Shown here one piece after another: positions 56,729 to 64,000 of a stretch of DNA of 64,000 bases. A program made the translations under genes and the position numbers. The first letter of the stretch is position 1; the number at the start of each line of letters is the position of its first letter. Under the pieces are notes generated by a model. That model had not been told where the DNA came from, did no database searches, and worked only from the letters and a program-made list of their open reading frames with translations. Source of the stretch: Rhizoclosmatium globosum (taxonomy: Eukaryota > Chytridiomycota > Chytridiomycetes > Chytridiales > Chytriomycetaceae); NCBI GenBank assembly GCA_002104985.1, contig MCGO01000116.1:1-64000 (forward strand), written 5' to 3'.

Positions 56729-59333
56729 TTATTTTCTGTAAGTCGTTGACTTCCCCTTTGACGCTTTAGGACCCTTGGCAACGCCAACATTCTTGACATC
56801 CGAGGTAGGTTCCGAGTAAGGATTAAACACCTTCTCCTTACTCTTCCCCTTTTCAGCCTTTTCATCCGCGCCAATCAAGGGTAATACTTCCTCTGCAGTT
56901 GGGTACACATAGGCTCCACCCGGTAACGCTGGAATCGTGGCTTCCTTCTTCTCCTTCTGCACAGACTCGTCAAAGACTTTGGCAGCTTTTAAGGCGGCAG
57001 AGACGTTTGCTGGTGCTGAGTGTGATTTTTGAGCAGCTTTTCCAACGGGGACTAAGGTTTCCACAGTAACTTTTTTGATGGGTGGTGGTGCGGAGAGCAT
57101 TGGTTTTTTGAGTTTCGGTTGATCATCTTCGTCGCCGTCTTCAGGTGCCCCACGTTTCTTTGCGAATGAAGGTGGGACAAGGAACAGAGAGGCGCGGATC
57201 TTTTCGGCTTCAGCTTTTGCAGTGCACTCAACGCCAGGGCGAGGAATCATGAAAGATCCAAGGCTTAAGCTGGACGCTTTGGATTTGACGATAATGTTTG
57301 TTTTCACTTTGTTGAGTTTGAAGGTTCCCTTGACTGGCGAAGGCATTGATACAAAGCGAAGTGCAGTGACGGATTTCTTTGGAGTAGACGTAGAGTTGGT
57401 TCCAGCATCAACATCCGTGCCATCAAAGCGAGTGTGAGCAGCCGCAGCCGCGGTTGAATCAACTTTCTTGTTCCCACTCAGTTCAGCAATCACCTTCAAA
57501 GCCTCCTCCTCTTTTCCCTTCAGATTCTCCAACTCACTCACACGAGTCTTTTCAATCAGCAACAATACATCTTGGGCATATACTTTCAACAAATTTGGCA
57601 TCATTGGGTGACAACAAGCAGCAAGCGACTTCATATCCGTTGGCATTTCGGAGGCAATCGATACAAGCATAGGAGATGGAGTCACATAACGTACAGATTC
57701 ATCTTCAATACGCGCTGTTCGGTCTCTCCACGCATGCAACGCCTTGTAAACGGCAAGTTGGAGAGGAGTGAGAGCAAGAGCAGATTTTCGAAGATGGGAA
57801 GCCCATCCATTAGGTCCTTCGCCTTCTTCTGCATCATAAACTTCTTTTTGATACAAGTTCAACGAAGTACGGGCGCTTCGCTCCAAGACAACGCGAAGGG
57901 GTTGCTTTGTGTCCAAGTCCTTTTCCAAAATATCATTTCGCATACGATCGTAAATGTAGAGAAGATAGTGTGTGTCGATACGGGCGTATTTCATCATTTC
58001 TTTTGGAATTGGTCTGTGGGCAAGTTTTGTTAATGGAGTCCTTACAAAACGTTGTACAACTAGTTACCTCACTCTCCAGTCAGCAAGCTGGTACTTTTTG
58101 TTTGTCTCAACTCCACAGTAATACTTCAAGAGAAAAGCCAATCCATGGGCTTCCAGTTCCAACACTTTGGACGCGTGATATGTATCAAAGAGACCGACAA
58201 CGTAGCAACCAAAGTCTCTTTGAAGCCAGACCATATCCATTTCGGCACCATGAAATAATTTCACAATCTTTGGATTTGAGAGCACTTTGTTAAGTTGGGG
58301 AATATGAGCCCGAAGAACAAGGGCATCAATGATGTAGTCTTCCTTGCGAGTTGAAAGCTGGATGAGACAGGTGAATCCTTGGAAAGTTCTGTAGTCATGA
58401 TGCTATAATAGAAATAAATTAGTCAATTGTCAAGATAGTCGTCCCCTGTTTCTCCAACAAGTTCCCTTCATATTCTCTGACACAGAAACTGAATATTTAC
58501 CTCCAAATCAATAGCGATTTCATCCACGCCTTCGAGGATAGAGAGCATTTCTTCAAATTGCTTTGGAGTATCGACAAAGTGGAAAGGCGTTTCTTCGAGA
58601 GAACCGTACATGATTTCGGGTCTGAAGGTGAGTACTTTTGCAGGGTATTCAATGTTATTGATTTCATATTCGTATGGATGGGCGGTTGTAGTCTTTTCCA
58701 GAGGAATGATGGCGTTATGTTTTTCCTTCAGTTTGGTAGTTGCCTTGAATGTGGAGTTGGACGAGTTGTCAATGATATCCGTGAAGGCGAGTTGAGGACG
58801 CAAAACGCCGCGTTGAATTGTAGTAGCGGTAGAGATGACAGGGGAAGCAGAGGCGGCAGGAACGAGGGGAGACTGAGCATCCAACTTCTTTGAGCGGGCC
58901 TTTGCATTCGCGGATCTGACGCGATCGAGCCACGAATCGGCCTATTTAATTGATAGTTTGTTAGAGTAACGAAAGAGAGAGAAAGAGAGAGGCGAGAAAC
59001 CTGTTCAAGCAGGGCATCGACAACTTCGATGGCATCGCCAAATCTGTTTTCAATGTCGTCGACGGAGGCAAAGGCGGCGGGCGTTGAAGTCGAAGTCGAA
59101 GTCGATGGCGCGGCACTTCGCAACGACCGATTGACCAGCGACAGAAGCTTCGCCGCCGCCGATCCAACTGCCGCCGCCGCCGAAGGTGACGCCGTCACGT
59201 GGAAGGCCGCCTCCTTCGATGCCAGGAACGTGCTCTGGACAACGAGGTCGGACACGGACGCGAGCGTTGTTGCGTGTCTTGCTTCTCCTTCTCCTTCTCC
59301 TAAAAGAGGTAGAGACATTTGTTGTTTGTTCAT
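56729..59333 (-). CDS. RRP6: Nuclear exosome 3'-5' exonuclease Rrp6/EXOSC10
   Basis: DEDD-Y exonuclease of the nuclear exosome, processing rRNA, snoRNA and aberrant transcripts. The N-terminal PMC2NT region contains [20 protein letters not shown] and [18 protein letters not shown] linker with [13 protein letters not shown] follows. The exonuclease motifs are Exo [10 protein letters not shown] joined to [17 protein letters not shown], Exo [20 protein letters not shown], and Exo [17 protein letters not shown], whose Tyr is present. The HRDC domain follows ([20 protein letters not shown]). The Lys/Ala-rich C-terminal tail contains FNPYSEPT. Introns lie at about 58928-59000, 58405-58500 and 58005-58062. 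The start could be the Met at 59333 or the one five codons on. Confidence 0.92.
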
Positions 59334-59363
59334 TCACAAAAAGAAAAAAGAAAGAGACCAGCA

Positions 59364-60338
59364 TCACACTCCCAATCCCCTTTTTAGAGTCCCCACTGTT
59401 GCCGTGCTTGTCCGCATTCCTTCTCCCGCTTTCGATTCAACTGATGCACGTCCTTGCTTAGTTATGCGAATTTCAAGTATCTTCCGCTCCTCCTCCTCCT
59501 GCTGAAATAGCAATACCTTCATCCGCAGCAACAATATCAGCATGGATCCAACAAGAAGTTGACTAATCGTATAAAAGGCGAGAACAGTGAACACCAAATA
59601 GATCCCATAGCAGAACAGCATTGATAGTGACAGTGAAATGGCTCCAATACCATATCGAGCCACAATTACAAGTTTCTCATCTGTTACAATATCAGAGTCG
59701 ATGACTTTGGTTTTTTTCATAAACTTGATGAATGCTGTCAACAAAATCAGGTCAAATATGACAACAACTAATCCTGAAAATCCAGTCAACAAGTCGTTGG
59801 CGTCCAAATATGGCTTTGTATAAAAGTCTAGGTGATTTCTTGACTTCATATAACACAAGACAATTGATGGAAACGCCTGAACTAATACAAGAGGTGGAAC
59901 AATGATGATGGACTTTGCTACCCATTCTCCAAAGCGTGGAAACACATGTCTAACCACAAATATTCCTCTTTTCCACGCGTAATACACGTACGATGACTCG
60001 GAAAACGCAAGAAACACACTAATCAGTGCATTATTCACATCAAAACTCAATCCCGAAGGATACATTTTGATCGCCGATGTCAAGTAATACCCCGTGAGTG
60101 ATAGTGCCATGACTGCAAGAGCATTATTTAGCGGCGTGAAAGTGACTGCGATGATGGATTTTGATGATTCTGGTTGTGAACTTATCTCTCCGTTGGTCAT
60201 GGATCGTTTCGGTATCTCTTGTGCGGCAATAAACCACAGCAGATAGAGAAAACCAGCAAAAGACAATATGGACGCAACACTTAAAGGAATAACGGAGTTG
60301 AGTGAGGCGGAATAGGAATTCAGTACTGTTTCGTTCAT
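59364..60338 (-). CDS. 7TM receptor-like protein C (tandem array)
   Basis: Single exon, 324 residues. Helices: TM1 VIPLSVASILSFAGFLYLLW (about 16-38), TM2 TPLNNALAVMALSLTGYYLT (66-90), TM3 ISVFLAFSESSYVYYAWKRG (103-122), TM4 IIIVPPLVLVQAFPSIVLCY (143-162), TM5 LVVVIFDLILLTAFIKFM (193-211), TM6 YGIGAISLSLSMLFCYGIYL (230-249), TM7 YTISQLLVGSMLILLLRMK (257-276). Family hallmarks are TPLNNAL, YVYY.WKRGIFVV, Q.FPS.VLC and FDL.LLTAFIK, plus ARYGIGAI just before TM6. The tail has an EEEERKILEIRI helix, then Ser/Arg. No signal peptide and no known family are recognised. It lies 30 bp upstream of RRP6 on the same strand. Confidence 0.75.
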   Translation of the reverse strand: MNETVLNSYSASLNSVIPLSVASILSFAGFLYLLWFIAAQEIPKRSMTNGEISSQPESSKSIIAVTFTPLNNALAVMALSLTGYYLTSAIKMYPSGLSFDVNNALISVFLAFSESSYVYYAWKRGIFVVRHVFPRFGEWVAKSIIIVPPLVLVQAFPSIVLCYMKSRNHLDFYTKPYLDANDLLTGFSGLVVVIFDLILLTAFIKFMKKTKVIDSDIVTDEKLVIVARYGIGAISLSLSMLFCYGIYLVFTVLAFYTISQLLVGSMLILLLRMKVLLFQQEEEERKILEIRITKQGRASVESKAGEGMRTSTATVGTLKRGLGV

Positions 60339-60730
60339 TGTCGAATAAGATTTACATCAGATGAAGAATTTCGCATCAAATTTATTGGATGATCATGGAT
60401 TTGTTTTCCAAATCATTTGATAGTACCGAAAAACAGAACTTATTTTCCACGAATTCTTTCCAACTTCAAACATCACAGAGATTTTGCTGTCAAGAGTTTG
60501 CTTTTCTTGAAACTCATGCTGGAAGAACGACTTTTACAAACCAAGTGAGATAGATGAATTTGAAGGACGATGCTCCGCAGTGCAAAACATCTTTGCGTAT
60601 TCTTCGGTTCCGCGTCTTTGCCCTACATACCGTAGGTTTACCGCAAAAAAATTACTTCAAATTTATTCGTATATTATGGATAATTATGCTATGTGAGAGA
60701 GAATAAGTGAGAGAGGAGAAGTGTGAAATT

Positions 60731-61741
60731 CTATTGGATACTCAATCTCCCATTTCGTATTGGTGTTATGCACGAAGTCTTCGGCGAGCCTGCAACTGTA
60801 CTGGGTCTTGAATCAACAGACTTTCTTTCCATTGATATTTTGCCGCCTCCGAGTTTGGCAGAGATCCTGCTCTCCAATTGTTGCTTCTCTTCAAATTCAA
60901 ACTGGAATAACCGAACCTTCATCCGCATCAGCCAAAACAACATTGAACCAACCAGAAGCTGACTCAATGTATAAAATGCAAGCACTTTTGTAACTGTATA
61001 TGCTCCGTATACGCACAACATGAGGAGAGACAACACAATTGACCCAATACCATATCGAGAAACAATTGCAAGCTTTCCGTCAGCTTCAATTGTTGCACCC
61101 TCAAGACTTGCCTGTCGAACATACTTAATGAACGCTGTCAACAGCACCAAATCAAAGGCAATCACAATTGCACCAGCAAGTCCTGTTAGGTACAAATTTG
61201 CATTCAACAATGGCGCTTCGTTCAGATCACGCACCCAGATTCTCATAAATCCTAGTACGAGAGTAGGAATCGCTTGAAGTAGAATCAAAATGGGGATGTA
61301 AATTATGGAAGAACCGATGTATTGTGCCAACCAGGGAAATACCCGTTTTACAACGAAAATCCCACGTTTCCACGAGTAGTAAACATACGAAGCCTCCGAA
61401 AAGGCGAGAAAAATGCTTATAAAAGCGCGGTTTGCACAATAACCTGGTCCATCAAAAGCTTTTTTCATCGCCGACGTAGAATAATATCCCGTCAGTGACA
61501 GTGCCATCACAGCCAAGGCGTTATTCAAGGGCGTAAAGATTATTGCGATCGTCGACTTTGTGTTCTGTTGCTGCGAAGTTTGCGACTCCAACGCATCAGA
61601 ATCTAGGCGTTTGGGGATTTCATGAAACACTATGAACCATACCAGGTAGATAAAGCTTAGAAACGACGCTCCACAGGCAAGACTAAGTGGAATAATAGTG
61701 GATAAAGTTTTGGCGTGCTCGTCGAGTGCGGCGTCTGACAT
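60731..61741 (-). CDS. 7TM receptor-like protein D (tandem array)
   Basis: Single exon, 336 residues. The start MSDAALDEHAKTLSTIIPLS (61741) aligns with paralog C; an in-frame Met 16 codons upstream is not shared. Same seven-helix order with FTPLNNALAVMALSLTGYYS, EASYVYYSWKRGIFVVKRVF, LLQAIPTLVLGFMR, AFDLVLLTAFIKYVRQ and SRYGIGSIVLSLLMLCVYGA. The tail starts FEFEEKQQLESRISA and is Lys/Ser-rich. It is close to paralog C over its full length, so it is a recent tandem duplicate. The 392 bp between them hold nothing recognisable. Confidence 0.75.
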   Translation of the reverse strand: MSDAALDEHAKTLSTIIPLSLACGASFLSFIYLVWFIVFHEIPKRLDSDALESQTSQQQNTKSTIAIIFTPLNNALAVMALSLTGYYSTSAMKKAFDGPGYCANRAFISIFLAFSEASYVYYSWKRGIFVVKRVFPWLAQYIGSSIIYIPILILLQAIPTLVLGFMRIWVRDLNEAPLLNANLYLTGLAGAIVIAFDLVLLTAFIKYVRQASLEGATIEADGKLAIVSRYGIGSIVLSLLMLCVYGAYTVTKVLAFYTLSQLLVGSMLFWLMRMKVRLFQFEFEEKQQLESRISAKLGGGKISMERKSVDSRPSTVAGSPKTSCITPIRNGRLSIQ

Positions 61742-61885
61742 AGTTTTGAAGAGGAAAGATTTACCCCCATACGATATAAGGTTGAACAATTTTTCAAACG
61801 CGAATGTGGATAACTTAATTAAATATTAGGCGGGGTCTATGAGGCGGAAAGGGGAATAAAGGAAAAAGGCTCCAAAATAAGAAAG

Positions 61886-62929
61886 CTACTTTGACTTTAA
61901 ATAAATAACTGTGCTCCGTCTTGCGCCAGGAATAGGCGGTGCTGAGTCCAGGGGACCTTGCACGGAAGATCGCCCCCCGTCTGTTGAATTTGACTGTGAA
62001 CCTTCCATTCCTGATCGTGAAACCACAGAATTCTTTCCAGATGCAGCGGTAATTCTAGCACGAAGGTTTTTTTCCTCTCGGTGATCGTGGCGAAACAGGC
62101 TGACTTTCATCATCAGAAGTACTGAAAATGTGACCATAACAACTAGCTCGCTAAATATATACAATATGATAAGTTTGGTGATATAATAAGCAACATAGAA
62201 TCCTAGCGTGAAAAGTGACGTAACAATGGTTGCAATACCATATCGTGATACTATGCTGAGCTTTCCATCAGCTTCAATGGAAATACCAGCGGTATTGGCC
62301 TTCTTGACATATATTGTGAAAGCAGTCAATAAGACCAAGTCAAACGCGATTACAATGCTTCCGCATACAACTGTTAAAATTCCACTCATGGAATCGAGGA
62401 TTGGTTGGGTCGCAGAACGATTGCTAAATCGCATAAAACAAAGTATAACATCAGGAATGCATTGAAGAACGATGATTGGTGGAATAAGGAATATTGACCT
62501 TGTTGCCCACATCCCAAATTGTGGAAAAACACGTTTCACAACGAAAATACCGCGTTTCCATACGTAATATACATAGAATGATTCAGAGAGAGAGATAAAT
62601 ACAGAAACCATCGTCTTGGTTATGTTGGGATCGTATTTTGCGGTTCTTAAGGCTGAGGATGTATAGTAACCAGTTGTTGATAGTGCCATCATACCGAGTG
62701 CATTATTTAGTGGCGTAAAAATAAGTCCTAGCGTTGTAGTTCTATTCGCACAGGAGTTTCGGAGGCTTGACGATTCTGACTGCAATCGCTTGGGAAGCTC
62801 TTGTGTAACAACGAACCAAACCAAATAGAGAAATCCCGAAAAACAAATTGCCGCTGCGGTGCTCAGTGGCACGATAAGGCATAAGGATTTTGGACAGGTG
62901 AGGACGGCTATGTTGGACATCGTTAACAA
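61886..62929 (-). CDS. 7TM receptor-like protein E (tandem array)
   Basis: Single exon, 344-347 residues (Met at 62929 or 62920). Helix order and motifs match C and D: FTPLNNALGMMALSTTGYYT, ESFYVYYVWKRGIFVVKRVF, LQCIPDVILCFMR, AFDLVLLTAFTIYVKKANTA, SRYGIATIVTSLFTLGFYVA. The tail has EEKNLRARITAASG, then a Ser/Gly-rich stretch (SQSNSTDGGRSSVQG) and a basic end. The motif ADGKLSIVSRYGI in the TM5-TM6 loop is almost identical to paralog D. Confidence 0.75.
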   Translation of the reverse strand: MLTMSNIAVLTCPKSLCLIVPLSTAAAICFSGFLYLVWFVVTQELPKRLQSESSSLRNSCANRTTTLGLIFTPLNNALGMMALSTTGYYTSSALRTAKYDPNITKTMVSVFISLSESFYVYYVWKRGIFVVKRVFPQFGMWATRSIFLIPPIIVLQCIPDVILCFMRFSNRSATQPILDSMSGILTVVCGSIVIAFDLVLLTAFTIYVKKANTAGISIEADGKLSIVSRYGIATIVTSLFTLGFYVAYYITKLIILYIFSELVVMVTFSVLLMMKVSLFRHDHREEKNLRARITAASGKNSVVSRSGMEGSQSNSTDGGRSSVQGPLDSAPPIPGARRSTVIYLKSK

Positions 62930-62977
62930 GAGATTTTCATTTCAAAAACCCTGTAATAAACGAAAGAAATTGTACAT

Positions 62978-63898
62978 TTATTTCAATTTTTGAGCTGAGC
63001 CAACTTCTGAATTTGATGTATTCCCACTTTTTCCATTATTAATTCGCGCATCCAAAATTTGTTGTTCCTTAACTTTGTGATAGAATAGACGGAGCTTCAT
63101 TCTGATCAGTAGCGCAAACGTGATACCAATGATAAGTTCACTTGCAACGTACGTTATAACTAGATTGGTCATGAACGAAATGATGTACAACAGTAACGCA
63201 GTTAGGGATACTAAAATCGTCTCAATGCCATTTCTTGCAACAATCAACAGCTTTTTATCGGCCTCAACAGAGGCTCCAGCATCATGGGCTTGTCTGACAA
63301 GCTTTATGAATGCCGTCAACAACAATAAATCGAATCCGACTACAACAACCCCTGCAACAGCTGTCAAAATACCGCTCATGGATTCAAAAACCGGTTGCTC
63401 ATCAGTATTATTCCCAATTCTCAAGAAACATAGCACAATGTCGGGAAAAGACTGGCAAAGTATGACGGGCGGAATAACAGCCGTAACGTAAGATACAACC
63501 TTTGCAAGACGAGGGAAAACGCGCCTCACAACGAACAATCCACGCTGAGTTATAAAATAGACGTACGAAAATTCAGAAAGAGATAAAAAAAGAGATACAA
63601 AGGTCTTGGAGACGATGCCGCCAAAAGCAACAATTCGCAAAACCGACGATGTGTAGTACCCCGTCAGTGACAAGGACATTATAAACAGAGCATTATTAAG
63701 TGGTGTAAATACAATTTTGAGTGGAGAATGTTGTGGAGAACTATTTACGTGTCGATTGTTGAGACTCGATGAATCTATCTGCAATCTTCGAGGAAACTCC
63801 TGAGTAACGACAAACCAAATCAGATAAAGCAGTCCAAAGAACGACAGAACGGCTGCGATACTTAGCAAGATGAGAGACAAAAGCAATTCAATAGGCAT
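62978..63898 (-). CDS. 7TM receptor-like protein F (tandem array)
   Basis: Single exon, 306 residues, the shortest tail of the array. Start MPIELLLSLILLSIAAVLSF runs directly into TM1. Motifs: FTPLNNALFIMSLSLTGYYT, SEFSYVYFITQRGLFVVRRV (WKR replaced by TQR), LCQSFPDIVLCFLR, GFDLLLLTAFIKLVRQ and ARNGIETILVSLTALL (Tyr of the RYGI motif replaced by Asn). The tail has KEQQILDARINNG. It may have diverged in function. It is the first gene of the array in transcription order, and more copies could lie beyond the window edge. Confidence 0.72.
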   Translation of the reverse strand: MPIELLLSLILLSIAAVLSFFGLLYLIWFVVTQEFPRRLQIDSSSLNNRHVNSSPQHSPLKIVFTPLNNALFIMSLSLTGYYTSSVLRIVAFGGIVSKTFVSLFLSLSEFSYVYFITQRGLFVVRRVFPRLAKVVSYVTAVIPPVILCQSFPDIVLCFLRIGNNTDEQPVFESMSGILTAVAGVVVVGFDLLLLTAFIKLVRQAHDAGASVEADKKLLIVARNGIETILVSLTALLLYIISFMTNLVITYVASELIIGITFALLIRMKLRLFYHKVKEQQILDARINNGKSGNTSNSEVGSAQKLK

Positions 63899-64000
63899 TC
63901 AGACGAGTAGATTTACAAATTTTATTGTTCGTGAAAATTTTAACACAATATGAGAAAAAGTTCACTTATTTGGAGTTATGATTCATCACACCACTTTGCC
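63899..64000. other. Upstream region of 7TM-F at window edge
   Basis: 102 bp, AT-rich, no coding signal seen. Confidence 0.4.

Noticed and set aside
1..64000. CRISPR array, bacterial operons, ribosome binding sites or phage genes
   Set aside because: Spliceosomal introns, chitin synthase and nuclear proteins show eukaryotic DNA; no regularly spaced repeats were seen.

Overview
The window looks like the genome of a zoosporic (chytrid-type) fungus. Genes are dense, often paired head-to-head or tail-to-tail, and carry short GT-AG introns of about 35-70 nt. A chitin synthase, a Zn(II)2Cys6 regulator, a fungal UPF0662/DUF2408 protein and an NTO1-like chromatin reader point to a fungus. A DAW1/ODA16 flagellar dynein assembly factor and a C11orf65-like protein point to a lineage that still builds a flagellum.

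Layout. 0-4.3 kb: flagellum-associated pair (C11orf65-like and DAW1, overlapping tail to tail), an MMTAG2-like protein and the RNA polymerase II import factor IWR1. 4.6-8.5 kb: a GPI-type secreted protein divergent from a large PA-domain subtilase. 8.5-20.4 kb: a gene-poor island with an inverted-repeat element, a decayed Harbinger-type (DDE_Tnp_4) transposon, AT-rich tracts and broken coding relics. 20.4-23.6 kb: chitin synthase. 25-31.4 kb: glycine-rich protein, LRR protein, DUF2408 protein and an AidB-like acyl-CoA dehydrogenase. 31.4-37.7 kb: Hub1/UBL5, NTO1/BRPF-like PHD-bromodomain protein, DinB-fold protein and a coiled-coil protein. 37.7-44.2 kb: four paralogous MFS transporters that all end in an acidic dileucine signal. 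44.4-48.1 kb: DUF4286 protein, membrane-anchored MAPR (cytochrome-b5-like) protein and a GH2-fold protein with replaced catalytic residues. 48.2-53.3 kb: two divergent members of an unrecognised seven-transmembrane (7TM) family flank the spliceosome genes BUD31 and PRP18, which start 48 bp apart. 53.3-59.3 kb: a Zn2Cys6 regulator and RRP6. 59.4-63.9 kb: a tandem array of four more 7TM paralogs, all on the minus strand and all single-exon.

The most novel-looking content is the six-member 7TM family, the catalytically altered GH2 protein, and the unusual gene structure of two splicing factors. Hub1 has a start codon split by an intron. Both Hub1 and BUD31 have long last introns followed by tiny last exons that carry essential C-terminal residues. 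Exon structures were worked out by hand from frame continuity, GT/AG sites and family knowledge. Where two models fit, both are given.
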